NCBI GenBank assembly: GCA_020152595.1
Contig: JAIGNY010002039.1
Span: 788,501-852,500, forward strand
DNA: 64,000 nucleotides
Origin: Chiridota heheva
Lineage: Eukaryota; Echinodermata; Holothuroidea; Apodida; Chiridotidae
Reading direction: 5' to 3'
Shown: positions 15,101 to 22,942 of the stretch, in pieces
How positions within the stretch are numbered: the stretch's first letter is position 1
How the letters are laid out: the number at the start of each line of letters is the position of its first letter
The notes under the pieces: generated by a model
The model's input: only the letters and a program-made list of their open reading frames with translations
Databases searched by the model: none
What the model was told of the DNA's origin: nothing
Translations under genes and position numbers: made by a program

Positions 15101-17106
15101 GAATAATATTTTCCCTCAAACTCTCTTCAGGTGGTATATTATAAATACCCTTCCTAGATTCAGTTTTACAGTTTTAACATATCTCATAGTGAATGAATAT
15201 CCTGGAACAAATATTTCATGATATGCAATGATATTACAGTTAATACAAATTTTGTAAATCAATCAGCCAATGGAAGAAGAAGCATCAGAACCACAAAACC
15301 TTTTGGTTCTGGTTAACATATCTCATGGTTTTTAAGCCACAAAATCGCAGGAGAAAATATGATTAAATTCATAAATACTTGAGGAATCAGAGGCTGTGAT
15401 GTCACAACTAGTCTGATTTCAGTTGTTTCTACACAACTGACACTAAACTTTAAACTTAGATATCATCCTTAACGGAATAAGATTTTTTCTTCTTAAGTCC
15501 TCATCCAAATAAGATAGACATTACTACCACAACATTAGAACGTGCGCACAGACCATGACCCATCTGTGTACCACTAATAGCATAAAGCTGATATATCGTT
15601 TATGATGTTTACGTCTTTTAGCACTTTAAGCTCCGCCCACCATGCATATTAATGACACCAGTTGATAACTTAAGCATGTACACAATAACAAACAAAACTA
15701 CCATGCCAAATATGATGCAAAATGACATACACTTGCTCATTTATCACTTTTTATACATTTTCAAAATATTTGTAAGGGGGGACATTTCCCCAGAAAAAAA
15801 ATACTAAATAAAGTTTTAATAAAATCCCCCAAAATACCAAAACCTTAGGCCAAATTTCCCCCCAAAAGGTCAACTGGCATTTTCAAGCAATAGTTTGGCA
15901 TTTTCAAGCCATACTTTGGCATTTTTGAGCCATAGTTTGGCATTTTTGAGCTATAGTTTGACATTTTCAAACCTTAGTTTGGCATTTTTGGTGGTATCCC
16001 TTAGGTCTCTTCCCCCCCATCAAATTTGAATGCTGCCCAGCCCACTATGTATATTAATGAAATTCAACGATTTTACAATATGAACATGTACACATCAGCT
16101 AACATCATAATTATACTAAACATGAAACAAAACAGACGTGTGGTTGTTAAAAAATTAACATTTCAAGATTTTTACTTTAAGCCCTGCTTACTCATTAATA
16201 TGCATGGCATCGTCAAAAACAATAGGGCACATCTATAGACCATGGGCTATCTGTGTACCACATATGACATGGATCCAGTTTATCGTTCTTGAGATAACGT
16301 GTTTACAAGCTCTTTTCAGCAAAATCATTTTAAGCTCCGCCCACTATGCATATTAATGAAATTCATCATTTTTAAGCCATGAACATGTACACACCAGCTA
16401 ACATCATAATTAGACCAAATATGAAACAAAACAGACATGTGGTTATTAAAATATGAACATTTCAAGGTTTTTACATTAAGCCTCGCCTGGGCTATCTGTG
16501 TATCACATATGACGTGAATCCAGTGCTCCATTCTTGAGATATCGCGTTTATGAGCTGGCTGTCATATACACCCATACACATTTATACACCCATACATACA
16601 TACATACACAAACACACACGCCATCATGGCCCCATAGTTTCCAAATGCTACTGCATTGGAACCAAAAATCAAAGGAATTCTTTCAAATGATTCCCAAATC
16701 ACCTCAATGGGAAATAGTAATTTTCTAAACTTTTTAGTACAAACCCCACTACTTCTAGTTTATAGTTTTGAACATAAAGCCCACACAGTAAAAACAATTT
16801 TACCTCATTTTTCAGAACAATGGACCCGTCAAGCCCAACCTGCAACGGATCAGCCCAACCCGACCGTATCTTGCCATGACGAGTATCAAATCCATCGATG
16901 AACTTCTACCATTCTTCAACACACTCTGTTCAGTGGACCTTGCACTGAAAAGCGAAACCCCGGTCAAGAGTCATCTGTCACAGAAAAAGCCTGAAAAATC
17001 ACTTTTGGATGGTTCGTACAAGTGGGACGAGGGCGGCACAGCATTGTGTGATGATGAGTTTATTGAGCGTCTTATTGAGCGGGATTTTCTTGTACCACTC
17101 TTCTAG
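1..17106 (+). CDS. DOP1: DOP1 (Dopey) family protein, 3' part of gene, 11 coding exons
   Basis: Joined exons 1-173, 518-711, 1373-1524, 2016-2125, 3654-3803, 4330-4391, 7805-8010, 9659-9742, 12303-12550, 14562-14661 and 16816-17106 give 1,770 nt, a 589-residue C-terminal part plus stop. All junctions are GT-AG and keep one frame. The protein matches the DOP1 C-terminal region as I remember it: [81 protein letters not shown] and the end [13 protein letters not shown]1 proteins are large cytosolic scaffolds on Golgi and endosome membranes. They act with MON2 and P4-ATPase flippases in endosome-to-Golgi retrieval. The N-terminal part lies outside the window. I cannot say whether this is DOP1A- or DOP1B-like; invertebrates usually have one copy. 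The introns are packed with minisatellites and mobile elements. Confidence 0.93.
518..711 (+). CDS. DOP1: DOP1 coding exon b
   Basis: The acceptor is a T-rich tract ending CCCCCAG (511-517) and the donor GTGAGA starts at 712. It encodes [31 protein letters not shown] and [14 protein letters not shown], one of the best conserved stretches of the family. It ends in phase 1. Confidence 0.93.
1373..1524 (+). CDS. DOP1: DOP1 coding exon c
   Basis: The acceptor is TTATTTACAG and the donor GTATGT is at 1525. The first two thirds encode a low-complexity acidic, Asn/Thr/Pro-rich linker ([16 protein letters not shown]), which is variable in this family. The end, [15 protein letters not shown], is conserved. 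It ends in phase 0. Confidence 0.92.
1763..1960. repeat. Minisatellite, 21-bp unit, about 9 copies, DOP1 intron
   Basis: The unit contains GGCTTTGATGAAAATAATTT. The period is a multiple of three, so both strands stay open by chance. It ends about 55 bp upstream of exon d. Confidence 0.9.
2016..2125 (+). CDS. DOP1: DOP1 coding exon d
   Basis: The acceptor is TTTTATAG (to 2015) and the donor GTAAGT starts at 2126. It encodes [20 protein letters not shown] and then [16 protein letters not shown], matching the DOP1 block that follows the LTLLAE motif. The exon is 110 nt and ends in phase 2. Confidence 0.92.
2205..2580 (+). repeat. Dispersed repeat, copy 1 of 2
   Basis: It shares ordered blocks with 11,750-12,160: GCTATAAATTC, then TTTTCAGTGACT, then AGATTTTGAGCTGTCT and AAATTCAAACATTGATC-like ends. 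Identity is patchy (judged by eye). No protein is recognised. It is a decayed interspersed element in a DOP1 intron. Confidence 0.5.
2650..3051. mobile_element. 402-bp non-autonomous TIR element (MITE-like)
   Basis: The ends are inverted repeats of 24 bp with perfect identity, including ATGATCCAAGAGGCCTATTA at 2654-2673 and its reverse complement near 3028-3047. The interior has no coding potential. No certain target duplication is seen at the ends, so the superfamily is open. Confidence 0.75.
3230..3560 (+). repeat. Dispersed repeat, forward copy (partner at 14,980-15,480)
   Basis: Blocks such as TGTGTAGAAATGACTGAAAT, ACCACCTTAAGAAAGTTTGA and CTACACCAGTCATTTCTATA appear in the same order, in reverse complement, at 15,480-14,980. 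Both copies are intronic in DOP1. Confidence 0.6.
3654..3803 (+). CDS. DOP1: DOP1 coding exon e
   Basis: The acceptor is TCTCCTTGCAG and the donor GTAAGT starts at 3804. It encodes [36 protein letters not shown] and [14 protein letters not shown], a highly conserved DOP1 helical-repeat segment. It ends in phase 2. An out-of-frame reading that starts just upstream is a shadow. Confidence 0.94.
3985..4095 (+). repeat. Possible LINE-type 3' tail
   Basis: The stretch around 4061-4094 reads AAAAGGGGCCAATGGCCTGT and then AACAAAATAAATGTA. This resembles the 3' ends of CR1/L2-type LINE remnants in marine invertebrates, as I remember them. No coding sequence is attached. A weaker cousin is at 30,500-30,540. 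Confidence 0.3.
4330..4391 (+). CDS. DOP1: DOP1 coding exon f (62 nt micro-exon)
   Basis: The acceptor is TTTTGACAG (4321-4329) and the donor GTAAGG is at 4392. It encodes [20 protein letters not shown], matching the family's W-x-x-IIDHLLTHE-x-x-x-FKDLM block. It is only 62 nt long. The intron after it (4392-7804) holds two large minisatellites, so gene predictors could miss it. Confidence 0.92.
4490..5755. repeat. Minisatellite, ~37-bp unit, about 34 copies, DOP1 intron
   Basis: The unit contains CCCCAAAAGAACTGAGAATA followed by ATAAGCCTTGGTCTC. Variants (AAAAG/AGAAG, CTTTGG/CCTTGG) are interspersed along the array. There is no reading frame of note. Confidence 0.93.
6375..7645. repeat. Minisatellite, 20-bp unit, about 63 copies, DOP1 intron
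   Basis: The unit is CATTAATGGCTTAATAAAGA, with variants (GTGGC, TGAATA, TACAGA). It ends about 160 bp before exon g. Variant runs look locally homogenised: blocks of the pure unit occur at 7,480-7,560. Confidence 0.93.
7805..8010 (+). CDS. DOP1: DOP1 coding exon g
   Basis: The acceptor is CTTCTCTTCATAG and the donor GTATCC is at 8011. It encodes [36 protein letters not shown] and [20 protein letters not shown], the conserved block that aligns with the QRQAFAVFSGE-x-DQY region of vertebrate DOP1. It ends in phase 0. A longer open reading continues into the intron but is not supported beyond the donor. Confidence 0.93.
8370..8640 (+). mobile_element. Dispersed element, copy 1, abutting a minisatellite
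   Basis: It is homologous by eye along its length to 36,060-36,310. Shared blocks in order include GGAAAAAATGGGA, TTTCTTGAGTAA-CAACA, AAAAATGTCCC-CATGTAA, GCAATAAAAAGT, TATAAAGATGTAT and TTCTGTCATGATTA. In both places the match runs directly into a minisatellite, with a different unit each time. It may be a Helentron-like or other element that carries tandem repeats. Confidence 0.6.
8615..9168. repeat. Minisatellite, ~28-29-bp unit, about 20 copies, DOP1 intron
   Basis: The unit contains TTTTTGACACCTTGATTCAA followed by AACTGTAGA. Length variants of 25-29 bp occur. It starts where the dispersed element at 8,370 ends. Confidence 0.92.
9169..9658. other. Intron remainder, no feature seen
   Basis: AT-rich DOP1 intron sequence. 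I see no reading frame, repeat or RNA gene here up to the acceptor of exon h. Confidence 0.6.
9659..9742 (+). CDS. DOP1: DOP1 coding exon h
   Basis: The acceptor is CCAATCCTTGCAG and the donor GTGAGT starts at 9743. It encodes [20 protein letters not shown] and WPTMISEM in 84 nt, phase 0 at both ends. The motif LLLR-x-SxxHLTxLWP is a DOP1 hallmark. Confidence 0.94.
10063..11345 (+). mobile_element. RTE-like non-coding retroelement copy, interrupted by a hAT-like insertion
   Basis: It matches 60,450-61,265 in order: TTTGGTGTGTGGTTTTGT, ATTGGAACAGGGGAAGGG, AATGGAATGTGCT-AACAATGA, CAATCAATTTTCTGGA, CAAACAAT and the tail CTCTACAGAGTGCCAAAATTCTAG. The tail (in the other copy preceded by GGCGGAGGTATGCG) resembles, from memory, 3' ends of RTE-clade retroelements. 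The copy is split by the insertion at 10,844-11,313. Confidence 0.6.
10844..11313. mobile_element. hAT-like non-autonomous DNA transposon, 470 bp
   Basis: It is flanked by a perfect 8-bp direct repeat CTCTACAG (10,836-10,843 and 11,314-11,321), the hAT-type duplication length. The ends are imperfect inverted repeats, CGGTGATTCTTAAT and CAAGGGTTCTTAAT. The paralogous retroelement copy at 61,240-61,247 has one CTCTAGAG, i.e. an empty site. There is no transposase frame. Confidence 0.82.
11463..11724. mobile_element. 262-bp TIR element with 7-8-bp target duplication
   Basis: The ends are CAAGGATAGTGT at 11,463 and its exact reverse complement ending at 11,724. They are flanked by ATATAGA at 11,456-11,462 and 11,725-11,731. 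If the terminal C is counted in the target, the duplication is 8 bp (ATATAGAC). The size fits P- or hAT-like MITEs. Confidence 0.8.
11750..12160 (+). repeat. Dispersed repeat, copy 2 of 2
   Basis: Counterpart of 2,205-2,580. It starts ATGCTATAAATTCC and includes TTTTCAGTGACTGACATTTA and GATTTTGAGCTGTCTC. It contains no coding sequence. Confidence 0.5.
12303..12550 (+). CDS. DOP1: DOP1 coding exon i
   Basis: The acceptor is GATGACTTCAG and the donor GTAAGT is at 12551. It encodes [20 protein letters not shown], then a Ser-rich variable linker ([12 protein letters not shown]), then [20 protein letters not shown] and DTLPQFQ. It ends in phase 2. Its GC content is clearly higher than that of the surrounding AT-rich introns. 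Confidence 0.94.
12915..14515. repeat. Minisatellite/satellite, ~85-bp unit, about 19 copies, DOP1 intron
   Basis: The unit contains GAGTCACTTAAAAGTCGATG, AACTAATCATGTCCACCAAC and TCACATTTTGAATTAGAAAT. At least three sub-variants (AGCTAGGTGAACT, AGTTAGGGTAACT, AGCTATGGGAACT) recur along the array. This suggests multi-unit amplification. The array ends about 45 bp before exon j. Confidence 0.93.
14562..14661 (+). CDS. DOP1: DOP1 coding exon j
   Basis: The acceptor is CTTTTATACAG and the donor GTAAGG is at 14662. It encodes [20 protein letters not shown] and [13 protein letters not shown]. The YKWAFV motif follows directly on the DTLPQFQ of the previous exon, as in other DOP1 proteins. Phase runs from 2 to 0. 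Confidence 0.93.
14980..15480 (-). repeat. Dispersed repeat, inverted copy (partner at 3,230-3,560)
   Basis: Its reverse complement carries the blocks TGTGTAGAAA-CAACTGAAATC, ACCACCTGAAGAGAGTTTGA and ACTACACCAGTCATTTCTAT in the same order as the forward copy. No coding content. Confidence 0.6.
15534..16560 (+). repeat. Array of ~300-bp dispersed-repeat units (family also at 28,920-30,300)
   Basis: Each unit runs through GACCATG-CTATCTGTGTACCA, ATATGACATGGATCCAGTT, GATA-CG-GTTTACAAGC, AAGCTCCGCCCACTATGCAT, ATTAATGAAATTCA, CATGAACATGTACACA, AGCTAACATCATAATTA and ATGAAACAAAACAGACATG. About three partly degraded units are present. The short 21-bp repeat below interrupts them. Confidence 0.75.
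15875..15995. repeat. Short tandem repeat, ~21-bp unit, about 6 copies
   Basis: The unit is close to GGCATTTTTGAGCCATAGTT. It is purely tandem and non-coding. Confidence 0.85.
16564..16622. repeat. CA/CATA-rich microsatellite
   Basis: Runs of CACCCATACA and CATACATACA with CACACACA. It starts at the end of the ~300-bp repeat array. Confidence 0.8.
16816..17106 (+). CDS. DOP1: DOP1 terminal coding exon
   Basis: The acceptor is CATTTTTCAG (to 16815). It encodes [40 protein letters not shown], a family-variable lysine-rich linker, then [18 protein letters not shown] and the TAG stop at 17104-17106. Right after the stop, a stretch of about 27 nt containing the stop (TTCTAGGGGG...GTAAAGAG) is repeated nearly exactly once and a third time in part (17101-17182). 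Confidence 0.94.
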   Translation, partial: NNGPVKPNLQRISPTRPYLAMTSIKSIDELLPFFNTLCSVDLALKSETPVKSHLSQKKPEKSLLDGSYKWDEGGTALCDDEFIERLIERDFLVPLF

Positions 17107-17644
17107 GGGGGATGTTTCTGGTAAAGAGATTCTAGGGGGATGTTTCTCGTAAAGAGGGTATGTTATATTTGTAAAGAGAGAGAATGTTGTCTTACGAAAC
17201 TTCTTGACCTTCACTAATATATCTGATTCATAATGGTAATTTCACTTCTGCAGCGATAATTAATTGGCTTGTTGGTGTATGGTCGGTGATTGTGTAAGCA
17301 TTTTGACCAATCAGAAATGTTGGATTATATTGCATTTTTATCTCCAATGTTAATATGATAAGCGATCTTTAAGGTGATAAAGAAAGTTGTGCAAATTTTT
17401 TGATCAAATTAATTGTCTGTCTGGTCGTTAATTCAGATTCGTTCAGCTACACGCTCATCTTTTTGTATTGAGCAGACTTTGTGAAAACAGACCGACATTC
17501 CTTAAGATTTTGGGGAAGAAGTTCATTTTCCAAGATCAAAATTATAAAGAGGCGATATTATCATTTCTCTAGATCAAAAATTAAAGGTGTTTGTTCTTCA
17601 TTTAATATTCCTTGATGGTGGTCAGAAGATAATTTTGTCAGGTA
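17107..17644 (+). other. Start of DOP1 3' UTR / downstream region
   Basis: Besides the stop-codon-proximal duplication (17,101-17,182) it holds only AT-rich unique sequence. I see no AATAAA here. ATTAAA occurs near 17,580 and again near 18,674, the latter with T/G-rich sequence after it. The 3' end of the transcript cannot be fixed. Confidence 0.4.
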
Positions 17645-18470
17645 GTGTGTGCAATGGAAGGGAGGAGGTGGTGTGTGTTTGGAAGGGAGGAGGTGGCGTG
17701 TGTTTGAAAGGGAGGAGGTGGCGTGTGTTGGGAAGGGAGGAGGTGGCGTGTGTTGGGAAGGGAGGAGGTGGCGTGTGTTTGGAAGGGAGGAGGTGGCGTG
17801 TGTTTGGAAGGGAGGAGGTGGCGGCGTGTTTGAAAGGGAGGAGGTGGCGTGTGTTTGATAGGGAGGAGGTGGCGTGTGTTTGGAAGGGAGGAGGTGGCAT
17901 GTGTTTGGAAGGGAGGAGGTGGCGTGTGTTTGGAAGGAAGGAGGTGGCGTGTGTTTGGAAGGGAGGAGGTGGCGTGTGTTTGGAAGGGAGGAGGTGGCGT
18001 GTGTTGGGAAGGGAGGAGGTGGCGTGTGTTGGGAAGGGCGGAGGTGGTGTGTGTTAGGAAGGGAGGAGGTGGCGTGTGTTGGGAAGGGAGGAGGTTGCGT
18101 GTGTTGGGAAGGGAGGAGGTGGCGTGTGTTAGGAAGGGAGGAGGTGGCGTGTGTTGGGAAGGGAGGAGGTGGCGTGTGTTTGGAAGGGAGGAGGTCCCGT
18201 GTGTTGGGAAGTGAGGTGGCGTGTGTTGGGAAGGGAGGGATGGCGTGTGTTGGGAAGGGAGGAGGTGGCCTCTGTTGGGAAGGGAGGAGGTGGCGTCTGT
18301 TGGGAAGGGAGGAGGTGGCGTCTGTTGGAAAGGGAGGAGGTGGCATCTCTTGGAAAGGGAGGAGGTGGCGTCTGTTGGAAAGGGAGGAAATGGCATCTGT
18401 TGGGAAGGGAGGAGGTGGCGTCTTGTTTGCAAGGTAGGAGGTGGCGTCTGTTTGCAAGGGAATGGGGAAG
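17645..18470. repeat. G-rich minisatellite, 25-bp unit, about 33 copies
   Basis: The unit contains GGGAGGAGGTGGCGTGTGTT followed by TGGAA. Long open frames on both strands are by-products, not genes. Variants near the right end read GTCTGTTGG instead of GTGTGTTGG. Every unit carries closely spaced G runs on the + strand. Confidence 0.95.
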
Positions 18471-19159
18471 GGGTTATTGTCAAGTTTTGCATTGGAATGC
18501 AGTTGATCAAATCCAAATTGATGGGTGCAGTTTGAGTATTCTCAGGTTACGTGTTAATCTATAATTGTGATTCATTCCTTCAATATTTTTCAATACAGTA
18601 ATTTTTTAACTCGTGAAAGTGTTCTTCAATTCGTCTGCTGAACTTTATTCAAGTACTTTTCTGTATTTCATTATTAAACCTCATTATATTCTATGGTCTT
18701 TCTCATGTTTGCTTGAGCCTTAACTTTTCAGTCATTGAAATCATTTTTTAAGGCTCCTTCCAAACATTATTTAAGAGACTGCCAACGATACTGTTTTGCC
18801 ATCTTCTCGGGTATAACTATGTAAGAATTATTGGAGCTTTTATTGTATTGAAGAGTGGTAGTATGCATGCCATATGATCAGGTCATATTTTCTTAATATA
18901 AAGCTTTAAATTATGTTTAGGGCGGAATGGAGGGGTCTGTTCCCCATGTTTTTCAGAAATAGCAGTTTGGTTGACTCCTTTGATGTCATCACAGTAGGAC
19001 CATCCTCCGCACAGCTTTCATAGGCTGCAATATATTTTAGTTGAGGAAAACATGATTGTGTGAGAGAGGTGGGGGAGGGGGGGGATGGATGAACATCTTT
19101 TAATTATGCATATAATTCAATACAAAAAAGTAACAATGATTGCAAATCTTTGGTGGCAA
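18471..19159. other. Intergenic, no gene seen
   Basis: AT-rich sequence with a short poly-G tract at about 19,076-19,084. No frame or RNA gene is recognised. Confidence 0.5.
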
Positions 19160-19162
19160 GTA

Positions 19163-19555
19163 CACCCCTTGTTCCTGTGGGGATCCCCTTGTTCATATTC
19201 CCCTTGTTCTTATGGGGAATCCCCCTTGTTCCTATGGGGATCCCCTCTTGTTCCTACGGGGATCCCCCTTGTTCCTATGGGGATCCCCCTTGTTCCTATC
19301 CTATCCCCCTTGTTCCTATTCCTCTTGTTCTTATGGGGAATCCCCCTTGTTCCTATGGGGATCCCCTTGTTCCTATGGGGAACCCCCTTGTTCCTATGGG
19401 GATCCCCCTTGTTCCTATGGGGATCCCCCTTGTTCCTATGGGGATCCCCTTATTCCTATCTATCCCCCTTGTTCCTATCTATCCCCCTTGTTCCTATGGG
19501 GATCTCCCTGTCCCTATGGGGATCTCCCTGTCCCTATGGGGATCCCCCATGGCTC
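19163..19555. repeat. Minisatellite, 21-22-bp unit, about 18 copies
   Basis: The unit is CCCCTTGTTCCTATGGGGAT plus C or CC. Each unit contains the short palindromic core CCCC...GGGG. Apparent proteins of about 160 residues here are repeat translations. Confidence 0.95.
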
Positions 19556-19559
19556 TTTG

Positions 19560-21930
19560 GATGCACTCCTGTCAGTTTCTTTCTCACAAAGTTGTAGTTG
19601 GTGTTATTATTGATCATAATTAATCTGGGGTGGACGCAAAATTTACACTAAAATAATAATTGTAATTCATAGAATGTTACTCAGGAAGTAACAAGTTGAG
19701 TGTCTCAAATGTCTTTACATTTTGGTAACAACACATTTGAAAACCTTATATCAAGTCACTGTTTCACATTTGAATTTTTGTCTCTTGAGAGCATGTTTAC
19801 CTTTACAAGAATATAGCTTTAAGGTGGTGTCCGCAGAGGTAGGGAACAACCCCCTTCACCAGGGAACTCGATCCCCTGTCAAAGATTGAAAAAAAAAAAA
19901 AAATCAGGGGGCTGTGAGCATTAAAGAAAATATGGATTCTAACTGACATTTCCATCGATGTTAGTTCCCCTGCCCAGGGACACTAGCCTTCCCTCTTGGA
20001 CGAATCCTACACGTGGGGTCACTCCCCATGTAGATTTTGTCATTTGATGGATTTAGAATTTGAGGGTAAATGATTATTTTATACTGTTAGATTTGGTCTC
20101 TTCAGAAAAAGAATTCTGATTTGGGTTGTACATGAGTGATTTATTCATGTATCTAAAATTCTTGAAAATGTATCCATATCCAGCTAAAGAAATAAACTTC
20201 CATCAGTAATATCTTGAAAGCAATTGGTTTGAACCTTGCAATATTGGTAATAATTTCCAAGAACAGGTTGCTTTCAAAAATGATGTTCCCATTGCAGAGA
20301 ATATCGTTCATGTTCACTAAAGTTGTCTGCACTATTGACAGTTCTTTCAGTTCCACTTACTTCAGCTGGTCACTTTTGTCATGAAACAAATAGCAATCCG
20401 AATATTGTGTGCTTTGTTTACTTTCACGCCACATAGTGGTGGGTAAGTATGAGATAAGATGCTCGGGGTCTAGGGCAAAAACAGTTCAAATCAAGACGTA
20501 AATTGCAGCGTTTATATAAAATAATATAACAACAAATATTATTTTTCGGAAGTGTGAAGGGTAATTCTCCTCGGCAAATCCGAGCCACTATATTGAAAAT
20601 GATGAAGATCAAAAAGGTCCATCACCTATTTTGTCATTATCAAGCATAGGTGTCTGCCAATTTTTGGGGCTGTTTTAACACACATTCCTTTCCTTAATTT
20701 GTACAGGCCCTCTAGGACTGGGAGTAATGTCCCCCTTATCTTCTCAGTGGTAATGTTTGAGAGTTATTTCTGTGGGAAGCATCGCATTCATTCACGTATT
20801 TATTTTTTTAAACTGGTTTTCATAAGTTTTTATATTTGACAGTTCCACAAAATGTAGTGATGGGAAAGCCGTTTTTATATCAAAGTTCATTTAGAAGACA
20901 AATTTTGTTTTGTTTTTGATGCTGGTGTAATATTTGTGATGTTAGATATTTTTTATTCATATGTAAGAATTTATTAGAGGTTTTTCACATGTCTGAAAAA
21001 GTGCATTATTTGTGCAATAACATTTTGTTTCAGTTCAGTGTATCTATTTTCTCTTTGAATTTCATGCAGAGTATTCAGAATGAGAGTTAAGAAATGAAGA
21101 ATTTTAATGATCAAAATTAACGACGAACAAGAGAGAATCTAGAACAAAATAAAACAATAGCATTTTAAAGTAAAGACCGATGAAACTTACTGTATTTTCA
21201 TTAAAACATTTTTTCACACCTGTCGAAATGTTACTCATCAATTATTTTTTGTGATAAAAGTTTTCTGAGGGAATTCTTATTTCGTAGGAAAAAGTGAAAA
21301 TATATTGTCAGAAAACACTTGTAATGTTTACTTGTGGACAGTTTATTTGGGATACTGATCATTGATGATGGGAGGGAGGAATAAAATTAATTAATAATAA
21401 TCATTAGTTAAATTAAAATGGTAATAAATTAAGAATTATGATTAATCAGATATGTGGGTTACTGATATATATATATTGTATAATATAAGATATTTGACAC
21501 AAACATTGCAGAAAGTATTTATGTAGAGAACGGATATGTGAGAATACACTTTCATACCTTGAAGTAATGTGGTCTTCTCTTTTGTAGTAAGCCAAGTTTT
21601 GTTTTAACTGCTATTCAGACCTCTGTTGAGGCAAACTTTCCAGTGTTCCCATTTTCTTTGCTATTGTGACACTCTTTTCAGGCGAGAAGTTTGTTTGTAA
21701 ACTAGATGCAAATTACTATTAAACAAAAGCTTATTGTACTGAGTTCTTTTCAGGTGAAAAATTCCAAAAATACTGGCAATATTCCATAAATTAAACATTT
21801 TGCGATCGCTGCTGATGATGGACTGATCGCTATGACTCCTTTCTGCCTCACAGGATGAGCAAAATAAACTAGATAAGAACACATCACATGCTGTGACTTT
21901 ATGTACTAAAAGAAACAGAAATACATGAAA
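19560..21930. other. Intergenic, nothing recognised
   Basis: AT-rich unique-looking DNA. Short reading frames have no recognisable motifs and no exon signals that I trust. There is a TA-rich tract near 21,460-21,490. Confidence 0.5.
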
Positions 21931-22044
21931 GAAGTACAAGATTCATGGCATCATTTATGATTCGGTTCTTACAATTTCAATAGGGGATAAAGAATAATAC
22001 ACAATTTACACAACTAAATTTACACAACTAAATTTTCCTCTCTT
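21931..22044. repeat. Left direct repeat flanking an RTE-like fragment
   Basis: Shares ATTCATGGCATCATT, ATTTCAATA, GGATAAAGAATAATA and ACAATTTACACAACTAAA with 22,844-22,942, in the same order and spacing. One 15-bp piece (TTACACAACTAAATT) is doubled here. Confidence 0.75.
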
Positions 22045-22843
22045 GAGGACTTAGATTTTGCTGATGATATTGCTCTACTTTTATCTACATATCAACACAT
22101 GCAAACCAAAGTGACCAGGCTTAATCAGTATGATGCAAAAAGTGGGCTAAGAATTAATAAGGATAAGACAGAGCTCATAAAAGTTAACAGCAAATGTGCA
22201 AACTAAATTTTATATCGATAACCAACAACTAAATGAAGTAAATAAGGTTCAGATATCTTGGTGCAATAGTAAGCTTACAAGGTGGTGGCGAGGAAGATTT
22301 CCAAAACAGAATCTCTCAAGCAAGAGTAGCATTTATAAAGTTTAATAAGATATGGAACTCAAGCACATTCTCAATATATACAAAAATACAACTGTTTAAC
22401 TCTCTTGTTATTGTCTGTACTCTTGTATGGTTGCGAGACTTGGAGAGTTAATGTAGCAGATAATAAAAAGCTGGATACATTTATGTTCAAATGCTACAGG
22501 AGAATTTTGAAGATCAGATGGCCGTATGTAATGTCTAACAATGAAGTACTGAGAATCACTAAACATGACAAAATTAGCACTGAAGTAAAAAGGTGGTGGT
22601 GGATTGGTCATGTGATGCGCATGAGCACTATTAAGCACTGTGTGACAGGTATGATGTGGAAACCAGAGTCCGGGAGAAGGAAAGCTGTTCGTCCTAGAAC
22701 GACCTGGAGAAGGACAGTCGGGAAGGAGAGGAAAGTGATGGGATGGAGCTCATGGACAGAAGCCAGACAAATTGCAAATAACAAGTCCAGTGGAGAGTGT
22801 GCACTGCAGCCTTATGGGCCAGAGGAAACTAGGTGAGGTGAGG
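22037..22843 (+). pseudogene. RTE-like non-LTR retrotransposon, broken ORF2 3' end
   Basis: The first part reads LEDLDFADDIALLLSTYQHM, with the FADD reverse-transcriptase catalytic motif at 22,057-22,068, then GLRINKDKTELIKVNS. After frame breaks the frame 22,405-22,836 gives LLSVLLYGCETWRV, LDTFMFKCYRRILKIRW, RWWWIGHVMRM, RPRTTWRRTVGKE and, in a shifted frame, WRVCTAALWARGN. These are the C-terminal motifs of RTE-clade ORF2 proteins. The N-terminal endonuclease and most of the RT are missing. It is flanked by direct repeats of about 95 bp. Confidence 0.88.
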
Positions 22844-22942
22844 TGAGTACATATTCATGGCATCATTAAGATTCAATTTTACATTTTCAATAAGAGGATA
22901 AAGAATAATAAACAATTTACACAACTAAACTTTCCTACTCTG
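22844..22942. repeat. Right direct repeat flanking the RTE-like fragment
   Basis: Counterpart of 21,931-22,044, roughly 80-85% identical by eye. Confidence 0.75.

Noticed and set aside
17561..18564. Overlapping open frames of up to 298 codons on both strands
   Set aside because: They translate a 25-bp minisatellite in all frames and have no start context, splice signals or domain.
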